From Paramarasmius palmivorus (lineage: Eukaryota > Basidiomycota > Agaricomycetes > Agaricales > Marasmiaceae), in NCBI GenBank assembly GCA_037176845.1, contig JAYKXP010000171.1:25973-89972 (forward strand): a stretch of 64,000 nucleotides of DNA, in the 5' to 3' direction. Made by a program: the position numbers and the translations under genes. Under the pieces are notes generated by a model that ran no database searches, had not been told where the DNA came from, and worked only from the letters and a program-made list of their open reading frames with translations. Positions 34,213 to 46,299 of this stretch are shown here, one piece after another. Position 1 is the first letter of the stretch; each line of letters begins with the position of its first letter.

Positions 34213-36806
34213 AGTTTAGGTGAAATAAATTAACGTGTGTCGGACGTCGAGGTGAAAAGAGAGAAGCGTGCGCAATCCGTTTTGGGAACAGTGTCCGTGG
34301 GAATGGGAAAAATCTCTCATCGAGGACCTCCCCGCTCCCACGCGCGTTTGATATCAGACTAGCAACGACATGCACTTATAAAGTTATGCTTTGCAACTAT
34401 CCGTGTCATGTTTTCCACACCAGGCTACGTACAATTACATCAAACAACTTGTAGCACCTATACTAATCTGGTAATCTGAACGAACTATCAGCCGAGGTCG
34501 AGATGTGGTAAAAGAGTGACTCACAGATTATGTGTAACCTGGCCAGTGTTTCTTTATCCGAAGAAACATATCAGCGTCAAGTACATCAACAACTAACCGA
34601 TCCTGATCTAAAGGATCCTCGGATGCTGCTACTACTAATGCCCCCCGAATAATGGAATGTACCGAAATGAAATGCTTCGGACCATCCAGCTGGAGCCTCA
34701 ACAATCCCAAGTCCTTGTTGCTTCATGTTCGACGAGCCGAGCTGACAACTTTATAGGACTGTACAAACGCAACTGGATACACTTCGTTATCAGCGTGGCA
34801 AGTGAACAGATGTTGAAGCTGAGCAAAAGCTGGCAAGCTTCCTGTGTTATACAAGCAAAAGTCAAAACGTGGAGCCTTGTTGAAGCTTGGATTACAACGC
34901 AAGTAGTCGGTGGTTAGCTTCCACATTTCGTATGATTCATAGTTTACTTTGAGGTACTGGAATGGTGTTGAATGGGTTCAATTGGTGTAAGGCCGTCTAG
35001 AGACAACAAAACACAACTCAACCTCTTTTGTGTGAGGATGGCTCGGCGTTGGCAAAGGTTCCGCACGGTAGTAAGATCAAGAAACAATGTATTATCACTA
35101 TAGACACTCTAGTACTCGATCTAGACCAACGAACAACAAAGGTGCGTGGTATAGAGAAAGGTATAAGGTGTATATTCGTATCCAACGAACACAGAAATCA
35201 ACAAAATGCAACAGGATAGTGCCCAAGTGCAGCTAGCCTCTTCAATATCCAAACTGGATCGATTCCAAACAAGTTCAACAATGACCAATATATGGCAATG
35301 GGAGGCCCTCAGTCCTCAGTGCCAAAACAATAAGTAAGGTGGCCCTCTGTCCACAATACTTCAGTTACAATAGATAAGGAGGCCCTCTGTCCTCAGTACC
35401 TCAACTTAGGTGGGAGTCCCTAGTACTCCAAACCTCGGTGGTCAAGTCAAATCCCGTCTAGACGCAACTCAGTACGTTCTATTCAAGAGACTACTGTACG
35501 CTTATCACAGCTATACAAGTAGCAAATCACTGACTCTGTGTCAGGTGGGGTATATTCTTAAATATTCTCTGAAGTCAAGTTCCAAAGTCGTTGATTGCTC
35601 TGTGCTATCTGACAGTGGGGGGATCTACTTGCTTGCCTTTTCGTATCGAAATGGGCCAGCTTATATACCCTCTAGCTGTCCTATTTACCCATAATCTACA
35701 GATACATACTTCTAGCTATGATTCTGATGGCTCGCTGCCCATACAAGGTATAGAACTACTTAAGAAGGAAATGAAATATTCTTTTTAGACAATCTTTCGT
35801 CCATATTCTGGGTTTATTCGCATTTTGGTCCTGAAAGCAGTTCCAAATATTTGGCTAGCTCCACGTCGGAAATCGCTCGGTGGACTATCCTTCTTCCTTG
35901 CGCTGACTCACTCTTGCTAGACTGCATGGTACATAGCTGTTGAGCGGAGACGGCTCTCCTTGGTATCGGATATCGTCAGGAACTGCCTAGACATCTTCCC
36001 TTCGAGTCCCTCCCTTAGAGTCTATTCTTCTATATTCTTCTAGGTTCAAGAATGCGTAATTCTATCACCATTCCTAGCTAGCACTTCGTCTAGCCAGGGG
36101 AAAGGTACGGTCTCTCCTCTGAGATATAATTCTCTGGTTGGTTTCGGATCTACACCTTTCGGCGATGAGTCCGAAATGTCCTGGGCAAGTAACTCGCTTG
36201 TAGTAAGCGGCTAGCGTAAAAACCCTAAAACCTTGCTTGCTTATCAAGTCGATCTTCGGCCGTCTAGCTTCGGATCTCGTCGATTTTACTAAGCTATGCT
36301 GAGAGCTTCGGATTAATCCAAGCTGCAACACGCGCGCTTCCTCCTAGAGCGGAAGATCCTCTTTCCATCATATCCTGCCAGCGTCTAGACTGGTCAGTCA
36401 ACAATGTGTCTCTACGCCTATGTGTCTATTCTGTGCCAAGTTCAAATCCCCTTGGTCGCAGACATTATTCAAGGTCTCTAGTCGCAACAACTCTTCCAGA
36501 TCAGTTATATAGCCTCATAAGAAGTCTATAGCCAATTCCATAGCGTTTCTATAGATGACACGACAACTGTCTTTCTAGTATAGACAGTCCTACAGTTTTC
36601 AGACACATCTAGCATGCATGGCTAAGTCCCCAGCTACCATAGCCTGATCATACGATCCATGAACAAGCATATAGACAGCTAGTTACTCTTTGTTAGAGCC
36701 TAAGTCCGCTTTCACTAGCTGCTCGGGCTCACACTAGTGCTCTTGTTTCCCTTATCAAGTGTATTAAAACTTGTTGAAGGCAAGAATATTCATCTAGATA
36801 CGCGAT
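34213..36806. other. Non-coding spacer, AT-rich, many CTAG and TCTAG words
   Basis: No gene supported; frames are short and unlike known proteins. Short tandem repeats lie at 35,301-35,429. Recurrent TCTAGA/GTCTAG words and several TATA-like stretches suggest old LTR or DNA-element debris, but I found no paired termini. Confidence 0.4.
35301..35429. repeat. Imperfect short tandem repeat
   Basis: Three to four units of about 35-42 bp, each starting GGAGGCCCTC, GTGGCCCTCTG, GAGGCCCTCTG or GGAGTCCCTAG and containing CTCAGTRCC-like and AATA(A/G)RTAAGG-like words. Confidence 0.65.
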
Positions 36807-39800
36807 TTATATTTTGGACCATATCAGCGTGATCTAAAAAATGTTGGTAACTAGGTTTGGAGAGTTAAGAACATATTCATACCTCCTCATGTGGCATGTA
36901 TTGAATCCATTGGTTACCTGGAAGCGGGATGCTATTGGCCTGCAAGGATTTTGACATAAAATCTGCGAGGTCAATTTGGAACTGATCACCCTCTTGTTGT
37001 GAAAGAGAGTGGAAATTAGTGAATGACTTGAAGGAGAGTGCTTTCAGCTGAGACCTGATGGTAAAGTGAATGCCACCCAATGATGCAGTGCCTTCGGTAT
37101 CAGTTGATGAGTCAATTTTGTCATCATTAAGAGCCATGAGGTGTTTTTGATAGTCCTCAAGCTCATCGATACCATCACGGATGAGGTCCGCGATGACAAA
37201 CTGGTGATTTTTTTCGTGAAATCTAAACACACACCCATCAATAATTACACCAAATGATTTAAAGGACCATTACTACACAACACACCTGTTCTGAAGTATC
37301 CTTGAAATTAGTTTGGCGCTGATAAATGTTCCGAAGAGGTCCATGCATCTTTTCATTTGGCTTAGTGCTATAGTTCCGAAGCACACCCTTCAGCTGGATG
37401 TTGTCGAAAAGGTGTTGAAACGGTCTTCATGGCACTTTGGGATATGGTCGTATTTCTGGGCCTTGATCAGTGATTTTCAAGGATACACAATGACCACAAC
37501 CTACCTCAATTGCTGATGAGAGCATAGGAATATATTCCTTTCCGATAGCCAGTGTATCCGATGTATGAACATGTAAGCCACCGTACATAATCACGTTGAG
37601 ATAGATACGCGTGCACTTGAGCAGTTGGTAACCAGCGCGATCAACATTTTCCTCTATCACACCCTGCGCTGCGAACAGAAATAGCTTGATTTCTAGATGA
37701 GCTGCGAGGATTCAGAAGCTATGATCAAAGTTTGATACACCTTTGATATATCACGGTGCTTGGACCCATCATTAAATGATATCTTTGTGACACCATCGAA
37801 GTGGTTAAGGTCACGCCAATGAGGAAAAGTGATGAATCTGCCAGTAAAGTCAGTAGAATTTCTATTCATATTCAAGAGGACATTACCGCTGGTCAATTTT
37901 TGCCTCATAATGACAACCTAGCTTGCTGAGATGTAGCTTTAACTGTGGGAATAAATGGGCACCCCAAAGCCCACTATCCGCAAAGTGTAGATCATCAAAT
38001 GAGACCGCGCGATATGGATCAAAGTTAGCAAATTGAAGGAACATATTCTATGTTAAAGATCAGACTAGTATGAGTGTACTCGATGATGAAAACATACCAT
38101 CACAGGTCGCATACCGTGTGTTCGTAATTCATCCTCTTGATCCCCCTTCCGGGCCATTTTGTCCACCTTTTGCATGATATTCTGAGTGTTCTGAGGCGTT
38201 CGGGGGTCCCATCTTCCTGTCAGATCTGAGAGTTGATCCATTGGAACCATACATTTTGGGCATGCCTTCTTTCCTTTCAGTCCTCAAATTAGACACATAA
38301 TACACCTATAGCAGTCAGTAATTTGAATGTGGCACTTATGAACACTTGCTGCTCTTCATAGTTGGCTGAAAGAACATAAAGGATAGGATAAATAAAACGT
38401 ATTACCCTGTCACCACATCTAATCATACAACCGACACAGCTGTACTCTAGAAGAGACTCAAACATTTTTAATGCCGACTCGTGCCACACAACACCCTTGA
38501 AATCAGCAAATCCTTTTTTACCCGAGTGCTCTGCGTCTTCGGGAACCTGTATATCAGTAGCAATGAACATGATTGAACCCTTTTGATAAAGTGTATAACT
38601 CACAACTGGATGCCATCTGATAACTCAGCCACCACTGAGCCCATTGGTATTTCGCAAATCGGATGGGACATTGCCAATCTGAGCAATGACTGGATACCCC
38701 TTTGCTGTACCAAATGTAGATAGCTTGTTCTTATCTGCATAAATGATAAGAAACAAAGATTTGGCATTGCTACCAAGTGATGGGTCTGAATTTAGAGTAG
38801 TCTGACATACATTGGTCAGTCTAGAAGGAGTACAAGGACAATTCTAATATTCATACCTGAATATCCCACCAAAGATCACTTGTCCACAGTTCAGTGATAA
38901 ACCGTTCCCAACAGCTACCATCAAACCGATAATTCCGACACGTATCCCATTCCATCTGTGAGGCTATTTTCGGGTCCTTCAAAACCTCTTCAATCCAGTC
39001 CCATGTCGGGTGCAAAAACACATCAAACCGGTGAGCCTCGCCATCAAGGGACGGCGAAATCTCTGTTCGGTGCCACTGATTGATTTATGAGTGACTGCTC
39101 TTGTTCTAAACATGGCAAATAAAATACCTTTGCTGTTTTCTCAGACGCCACATCCCAGATCTTTTCGAGCTGGTCGTGGGTGCTAAAACTCAGCTTCCCA
39201 CTCCCATACGATGCCCGCTCAATGAGATTTAGTAATCACTCTGTTTGTTTCTTGTTCATCGCACAATCAAGTGCAAGCTCTGCAACTTCAAAATCAAACC
39301 GTGTTGGAAACAGTCTCCACGGCTCCTTGTTGATAGGCTCTCTGTATTCTTCTTCCTGCTGGAAACCATAGTCACCAAACCGTTTCTGTTCTGTACCACG
39401 ACCACTAGCAGGGTGATACTCTGTCTTGATGTCATCAATCTCAGTTTGGATTATCACGGGTCCTGTTTCGCTGAGACCTTAAACAAGTATGAGTGACGAG
39501 AAATATCAAAGATGAGAGAACCCATACCAGAATCATGGTTGGGTAGATCAAAATTCATGGTTCCATGTTGGAAACGGGCTGTCTCTACTTCACACTAAGT
39601 CCGGTTGACTCGAGGAGATATTGGGTGAACATACCAATATTTGATGACATGCTCTGGCTTTGTGACAACCCCGCGCCCATTATTTCAACTAGTAGATAAA
39701 TTTACATCAATATGGGATAGTGGAATGAGTTTGACTATACATACTGGTTCCTGGACTATTTGTCGGAGGTCACAACAGCTCTTGTTGTACCCTGAAATTC

Positions 39801-39928
39801 AGGTTGGCCTCTTTGTCACGCTGTTTCTTCAGGCAACTTTTCTCGTGATTCTTGATTGGTGCCCCCTCCGTATATGGTTGTCCGCATGACGAGCATTTGA
39901 CCTTTCGCTTCATCCAGGGATTTGACAT
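36807..39928 (-). pseudogene. Plavaka-like (CACTA-related) transposase, in-frame TGA
   Basis: Multi-exon - strand gene. The start at 39,928 gives MSNPWMKRKVKCSSCGQPY with a C-x2-C...H-x4-C zinc-binding site. Blocks in order: SLDGEAHRFDVFLHPTWDW (about 39,040); FLIIYADKNKLSTFGTAKGYPVIAQ with NVPSDLRNTNGL (about 38,750-38,650); PEDAEHSGKKGFADFKGVVWH (about 38,550); RFIYPILYVLSANYEEQ (about 38,390); SFDDLHFADSGLWG (about 37,990); FITFPHWRDLNHFDGVTKISF (about 37,830); the 3' exon GGIHFTIRSQLKALSF and end ITLIWSKI after an intron (stop at 36,807). This order matches Plavaka-type transposases of Agaricomycetes. The frame contains TGA at 38,637-38,635, where relatives usually have Arg (GG-R-VVGW-like). 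I could not identify its terminal repeats. Confidence 0.75.
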
Positions 39929-40469
39929 GGTGCACAAGACAAAAAGAATAATTGGGAAGATAAATATGCAGAGAGAATTAAGGCAAGGAAATGCGACACC
40001 TTCATTTATATACGGAACATTTGCAGCCAACGAATACGATAGTTCAGCTCAGTATACGTCATCCACAGTTCAGCTATGCAGCTGGAGCAGCGATATTCCA
40101 GTTTAAATGACATACTTCCGTGAGCTTTCAGCACCAAGCCTGATAGATCCAGATTTGTCACTATTGGTGGTCATACCGTATGAAATGAACGCAATACTGA
40201 TTTCAATGTTGATGTACATGATGGATCTCTATGTACAGGCTGTGAATGAGATTATCAAGGAGCATCAGGGCTGTAGAAGCGGTTAATAGTATCCAAGCAC
40301 GCAGAGATATCTAAACTGACCTTACAGCATGCAAATTGATCCAGAGCAGCCCCAAATAGTTTCCTCTCTCGTCCTAATCCCCTGGTATACACATTGCAAA
40401 CAATCTGTTTGCCATAGAAGACTGCGGCGATGAAGGGAGGTGGTGGTTGAAGATTTCATGGCTGATAAT

Positions 40470-40565
40470 CAGCTGATAATCGGCAAGCCTCGATGTAACA
40501 GTCCGATAACCAGCTGATGATAGACTGATAACCAGCCCATAAGCGCCTACCTCTTATCAGGCCGA
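40470..40565. repeat. Cluster of TGATAA/TTATCA motifs near the right end of the insertion
   Basis: Six GATAAT, GATAAC or TTATCA words in about 100 bp, ending GCCCATAAG...CTTATCAGGC as in the cluster at 15,525-15,760. Confidence 0.45.
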
Positions 40566-42769
40566 ATTGGAATCTCTGACATAAGGATTTGAGGACAATT
40601 TGAGGAAACAATGCATGCCACAACAACACTGGCTACCAGTCAGAATGCTGCACCTTTCCAATGATGTTAGGAGCGTCTTCATCAACATCTATGCTCCAGG
40701 TCCAGGTGCATTGTCAGACCTCCGTCTTTATTAACCTGACAAACAGACCAATCTACTTAGCTCAACAGTTCGCTACCCTACATTTCAGTGTTATATGAGT
40801 GCATGCCAGTTCCCCGTCATCTTAGGCCTTCACTTCGAGCCACCATACGCTCCGCAGAATGCAATTTTTTTGACACTCGAGTTGCGTTAGACTGTTCCAG
40901 GCACGGAGATCATCACAACGATTCACAATCCCTCAGGCCTCAAGCCACGTCGATGATACGCCTGACTTTAATCACTTCTTTTTCGAACGCAAATACGCTA
41001 GTTTTGCACGTTATCATTGTTGCATAAACACATAATGGTTATAGAAGGACTAGTATGAGCCCTGAATAGCTAGTCATTGGACGGAAGGTGTTTTAGGTGG
41101 TTATATTAGTGGATCCTGGTACATGGTACGCCCCACATGGGTATCTGGCCACCACTTTTACTTCTACCAGTGGTTGTCGAAGTGCAATCACCTCCTGAGA
41201 ACTGTAGGGAGAAGGTCCTTAAGTGAATTCACTACGGACTACGCCTAGATCACCTACCGGATGCACCAAAGGGATTCTTACAAGTTAATTTACCCCTTCA
41301 TACACCCAGAAGAGTTATACTGGCTCGGGCATCACTCGGGACTGATGGCAGAGGGGGAAACTGATCAGAAATCACCGATGCCGGATACGGCAAGGGTCTA
41401 GAGACCTGTCGGCCGAAGTGGAACCTATTGATCGGAGCGGAGGCAAAGCTGTTCAAACCGTTGTTATGGTGGCGGAAGCGGATTCCCTCTGATATACCTT
41501 ATTGGAACACGTCCACATGGAGTGGATAAGAAAATTTAGAGGCGGTGTTATGTGGAGGAACGGTGTTGAGCGATGAGGAGCTCGGGAGGACCCTGCCAGG
41601 CCTCCGATTGGTGGAAAAGCGCTTGGCGCATGGAAAAGAAAATTTTATAAAGGCTAAACGCCTACCCGTCGGCCAGTATTCAACTCCTGTACCTTAAAAC
41701 AGAGTGTTACCACTCGCTTGTCACGCTATTTGCACCATATATGGACGTTGTGACCTATAGATTTCCCTGATATGTATATTTTCTCGTTGTATCTCTCTCC
41801 CGACTCTGTTTCATCCCTTTTCCGTCTCGTTCCGCAGTTATTCCGACTCAGATTACCTATTATTTCAGTTTATTCACCTTGGACAGTATAAAAAGGACAC
41901 CAAATGTACGGGGACCGGAGAGGATTCTGCCCCCCACTTGCACGTTACACGTTGTATGTGGTTATCGTACGAATAGATTGCTATTGTCCAATCAGAACTC
42001 TGCCCAAGTCAGGCCCTAGCCTTATTGAGAAGACTAGTTGAGATCTTACTGCAGACAAGAACTTGAGAGGTCGCGATAAAGACCAAATTGTTGGCTTTGT
42101 GTATTGCTCTACACGTCTCCTATTAGTGAAACTTTATACTAGTTCGTCTTGGTGGCGTTCTGGAAGTGTTTTAACCAGTTGGGTTACACTTTAGCATCGT
42201 AGAGAAGGCCTCGGTTTTGGTGGCTGAGCTTCCTTGCTTGCATGCTTTATAGAAGACAGTTTTGGTGGCTGTTTTCCGGCAGTTGTGCTGTAGTTTTACC
42301 TTAGAGAGAGTCAGATCACTCGAGGCAGTTTAGATCAAACCAAGATCAGCTTCATATAGCCCTTGGTGCCTTATTTCCTAGCTTATAGAAGCAAGGACGA
42401 CCCTATTACGCATCTATACAGGTGTACTTTCCTAGAACTTCGACGAATAGAAGTGATTTTACCCCTCTTGAGACCAAGCTTGAGTAGATATCTCTAAGCA
42501 CGGCAACTCTGATCACGCCGAACCACACTTGCACAACTACACCACAGTAGAGTGCTTTTGTACACTGAGAGCAGTCATAGTATTAGGTGATTTCACCAAA
42601 ACTAAGTGGTATTATCGAAAAGGATGTGATTTCACGCGGTAATGATATGGTGAATAGATATTGGAGAAAACGAAGACGGCCAGAGGACGAGAGAACGAGT
42701 GCTAACGAAATTTTCGAAAGAGAGATGTAATGATGACAAGCGTCAGGAATGTACCTACAGCCATTGCTG
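40566..42769. other. Non-coding stretch, LTR-like around 41.5-42.0 kb
   Basis: No gene supported. Two promoter-like TATAAA sites (about 41,648 and 41,889), each followed by GC-richer sequence, and a TGTTATG-type start near 41,546 look like a solo LTR. No matching target duplication was found, so this stays a suggestion. TTTTGGTGGCTG is repeated near 42,213 and 42,260. Confidence 0.3.
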
Positions 42770-42841
42770 GCCGTCCCATGCCGCTGTCAAAATTCAGACT
42801 CCAGACCACACGTATCGAAAATGCCAACAACTGTCCAAGCT
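42770..42841 (-). repeat. Right imperfect terminal inverted repeat of the large insertion
   Basis: Inverted match of 15,251-15,322. It abuts the 11-bp direct repeat at 42,842. Confidence 0.65.
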
Positions 42842-42852
42842 TACCTCTTGAG
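42842..42852. repeat. Right 11-bp flank repeat of the large insertion (probable TSD)
   Basis: TACCTCTTGAG, identical to 15,186-15,196. Array sequence resumes directly after it. Confidence 0.7.
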
Positions 42853-43230
42853 GTATATCTTGTATTCAATTTTTATGAGCTTCTGAAAGGTATGTTAGAT
42901 CTAAGAACAGTATACAGAAATCTTGGACACACCTTTCTATGCCTACCAAGATGAACACGTTGAAGGAGGTGGTTGTTGTGAGAAGAGAAGCGTTGGCATG
43001 CTCCCACTTTGACCACCACCTCTTGTTCATCCAATGCGTCGTCAACATTCCCAATCCACCATACACTCATCTTATCTGACCTCACCATAGGTATGTGTTC
43101 CTCCATCATATCCCCTGGTAGCATGCTCAGCCCATCTCTCAGGGCAACACCACACATCGTGCCTTTGACCTTGCTACCACAACTTCCTTCAGTGCTCAGA
43201 GTGGGATTTTGTAGACTGAGTAACTAAAGA
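42842..43230 (-). pseudogene. Array fragment on the right side of the large insertion
   Basis: The first 145 bp (42,842-42,990) are nearly identical to 63,284-63,430, including a - strand intron (donor GTAGGC, branch TCTAACAT, acceptor CTTTCAG) and the exon peptide KLIKIEYKIYLKR. Further right it matches the array module around 52.6-52.8 kb and 60.5-60.7 kb with lower identity. It is the continuation of the unit broken at 15,196. Confidence 0.65.
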
Positions 43231-43961
43231 ATAGGTGCGTTTTCGTCCCTTTGATTCATTCCTTGCTCTCACAACATTGTCACTGCCTAGACCTGGACCT
43301 GCCTCAGGATCCAGATGCACATCCCTCAGCCTCAGTCACCCTACGACATCAAAATCCTCGGTCTATGACAGTATGCATCCCTCTACTCCCTCTCTACATG
43401 CACTAGAACCAAAAACTACATTGCAGTCCTACCTCCAGAGCCCACACCGCCTCTCCCTTCTTGCTATTTCGGCACTACTTCAAAATTACGCCCTGTATCC
43501 CCTGCCAAACTCAACATCCCATACCCATACCCACACACTGGGCATAACCACAGCTCCTGCCCATCCGACCCAGCACTCTCTGCCACTGCTGGCAACTATC
43601 TCACACCTACGCCTATTATCAAACCCAAACCTGAGCTCTGAATACTCGAGGAACGATTATGCTAGCAGGTATCCAAGCCAGGGGTGTTGATAAAGATGGG
43701 TTATGGGCCATCAGAGCTTCTGGGGATGTAGGTGGTGACGAAAGGTTGACAGGTTGGATTTGTGTGTGCGCATGGAGCGACTACACCACCTCAGCATGGA
43801 TATCAGTCGCCCCATATACCATTCATGATCTTAATCTGTTGTGGGTATACAAACTGTTAATTTACACTACCACTACACTTACAGAGTGTACATATAATAA
43901 TTAGGCCAATTAAAACAAACTGATGAAACACAGAATGTAATAGAAACATGAACAAGAGTGT
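43231..43961. other. Spacer with a coding-like but unsupported frame
   Basis: A 151-codon + strand frame (43,235-43,690) is Pro/Ser/Leu/His-rich with TH repeats and overlaps decayed array sequence (the block CTCGAGGAACGATTATGC near 43,645 recurs near 48,455). I do not regard it as a gene. Confidence 0.4.
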
Positions 43962-46271
43962 TTAAGATGACATCTTCTGCTTTCGACGTCCAAAGTGCTG
44001 AGCAAACCACACCTTCAGCCGTTGTATCCATGATTTTCTGGAGTTGGAAGGGGGCTTGGGCATGAGTTCGATATGTACATCCACCACATGTGCTGCATCA
44101 GCTGCAGGCCCGAAATGGGTGTCTACAGTGGTTTCAACATTGACACTCATGCTCTCACCATTGGTGGTAACACTGGCCATATCTTCTGTCTCCTCATCTT
44201 GTAAATACTCTGTGTTAGAGTTATGCATCAAAGGAAGAACAGGGAAACATACCATCATCTTCAACCTCTTCAAAACGCCCATCACCAACAACTTCGAGAA
44301 TCGTCTGCCCAAGTGATCGGGCCAAATCCATCGACATGGGATCAAACCCTTCATGATCATTGAGCATCTTGATCACATCATGGGCATCGCGATCCCACCA
44401 GATATGCCAAACTTGGATGTAGGTCCTAAATGATGGAAGGCCCAACTTCTGCCGCTCACCCTCCGACACCTCTTTCCCAGTGGAGTCGAACGACCAATAG
44501 TACCTCCTCCCTCCCAGCCAAGCATCCCACTCTTTTTTGTCATTGCAGGGGCAGGGTACTGGTCGGATGAAGAGGTATATCGGTGTTGATGGGGGAATGT
44601 AAGTGTGTATATGTGATCCTTTCCGTTCCTGTTCAAAGTAGAGGCAAAAACGACTCAAAATAGCTGTTGTACACCAATCAGTACCAGCACTCTGACAAGA
44701 ACTACAATAAACTCACAATACTCCCCCCATTCACCCTCTTCAATCCCAAGCTGGCTGAAAATCCCATGTGCCTGTGACACCCATGAATCTGCAAAGGAAT
44801 CCCACAGACCCCCAGGCTGCAAATCGTAATATAACTCAAACGACTTGATGCTGGCAATGTCTGCCTGCGTCAACATAAACCTATACCCCCAATCAGCCCA
44901 AATAACCACTTCAACACCATTTCAAACACACCTCACAGTTCTATCATGCATCACAAGCGTGTTTTCTCGCATAGCATCTGGTACACGAAACTGCTCCTTC
45001 CAGGGGTAGTAATACCATTGATCTCTGTCTCCCGGGTAGTGAGCAATGACCTCTCGAGTTGTTCTGTGGTAAATTGTGCCAAGAAGAGATGAGAGGATGA
45101 GTTTGGTGTCTTCGTTGTCGGTCCACTCTGGGGTTGCTCTGTTGGAGAAGCGGATTCCTTGGATGATATTGCATACAGGAAGAATGCCAATGAGGTATTG
45201 GAAAAGAGTGCCGGTGTTGTTGTAGGTCTGGAGGTCGAGGGAAGGATGCTCACTACTGGAAAGTGCGAGACCTGACCAAGACCAAACAATGTAATTTAGA
45301 TCGGATGAATCAGCCACATAGGGCCCTCGGTGAAATGTGCCATTTCGGGGGTTGGTCCATAGTTCACAAAACAGCTAAAAGCTAAATTATGAGAATCAAG
45401 TTGGTATTTCGAGGAGTTTACATACCGTTTGCGCATCCACCCCTTGTGCTTTTGCTGACTGGACAAAGAGGAAAGTTAGAGCAAAGAAAATAGAATAGAT
45501 AATGAGTTTCACTGTACATAGCAAAGATACATCTCCAAGATGGATGAGAATCCATTTCGTTCAAATATGTGTGACACCGGTACAAGTGCTGCATCATGGT
45601 TGGAGCTAAGCATGGTTTTATCACTGACAGGAATCCTTAGCCTCACCATCATAAAACACGAGTGCCGGTAACATGTTGTAGGTGATATAGCCAAAAAGCT
45701 CCACCCAGTTTATGTCTCTGCATCTTTATCAGTACATGGAAGGCTCGGGAACAGGAATATGGACTACTCACTTGACAGCGGAAAAGGTTTTAAAATCTTG
45801 CTGGTAGGCCTACGGGGATGCAGAATGCTCAGCTGTGTCAGGAATTGAGAATGAGGGTATCCTCACCTGAACAGCATTGGTGCCTTCGTATTTGACATAC
45901 ATGAATTCCTTCTCCCCTTGATCTTCAATAGTAGCAGCGTAGATGACTCGACGGGCTTCCAGGCTTCCCCAGCCTTTTCGCTGGCCTTCCCAATCCCACC
46001 TCTTGACCGGAGTGTCTGCTATCTTCCGCTTGAGACGAATATCTGGTGTCTTGAGTTTGCGATACTGAGTATTTTAAGGTCAGAAAGACAGGTGAGATGG
46101 GAGTAAATATCGACGTACCTCAGTCAAGGCTGACGACTGTCCTTCACTTGGATCCACGAGACGCACCAGGTCATTTCCAGTGCCCAGACCATGGTTATTG
46201 TGCTGATTACCCCCGACAACTGAAATGATTCCACCGTTAATAGTGACATGGGAGCAACCTGTGAACGACAT
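43962..46271 (-). CDS. Uncharacterised Agaricomycete-specific protein
   Basis: Multi-exon - strand gene, start at 46,271 (MSFTGCSHVTINGGIISVVGGNQ), stop at 43,962. The N-terminus carries the short ING..I..V.GNQ motif common at the start of many mushroom proteins of unknown function. Then YRKLKTPDIRLKRKI and RRVIYAATIEDQGEKEFMYVKYEG, WVELFGYITYNMLPALVFYDG (about 45,690), SNHDAALVPVSHIFERN, LNYIVWSWSGLALS (about 45,290), TIYHRTTREVIAHYPGDRDQWYYY, LWDSFADSWVSQAHGIFSQLGI (about 44,790), WHIWWDRDAHDVIKML, DPMSMDLARSLGQTILEVVGDGRFEEV, and a basic C-terminus. Blocks and spacing match a widespread, functionally unstudied family. The splice near 45,630 did not resolve in frame for me, so integrity is not proven. 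It lies outside the large insertion and is probably a resident gene. Confidence 0.65.
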
Positions 46272-46299
46272 GCGGAAGGTGGTGGTTGAGGGTTAGGGT

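Larger units (their letters stand above)
15197..42841. mobile_element. About 27.6-kb insertion (composite or giant transposable element)
   Basis: The tandem array stops at 15,196 and resumes at 42,842. Both borders carry TACCTCTTGAG, and the paralogous site at 63.28 kb reads straight through. Inside the borders, 15,251-15,322 and the reverse complement of 42,770-42,841 align over about 72 bp at roughly 75% identity, sharing CTTGGAC, GTTGT and TGACAGCGGC..GGGACGGC. The right repeat ends exactly at the direct repeat; the left one starts 54 bp inside it, after a segment that itself begins AGTCTTGAAAC like the terminal repeat. Contents: gag-only copia element, an interrupted uncharacterised gene, a RecQ-like helicase, a DUF6589-type gene, two palindromes and a Plavaka-like transposase. 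No tyrosine recombinase of the Starship captain type was seen. It may be one large element or a small TIR element enlarged by nested insertions. Confidence 0.6.

Noticed and set aside
41546..42000. Solo gypsy-type LTR
   Set aside because: TGTTATG start and TATAAA are suggestive, but no matching 3' end or target duplication was found.
15197..42841. Starship-type element
   Set aside because: No DUF3435-like tyrosine recombinase was seen at either end, and the ends carry inverted repeats, which Starships usually lack.
43235..43690. 151-codon + strand ORF
   Set aside because: Low-complexity Pro/Ser/Leu/His composition, overlaps decayed array modules, no domain.
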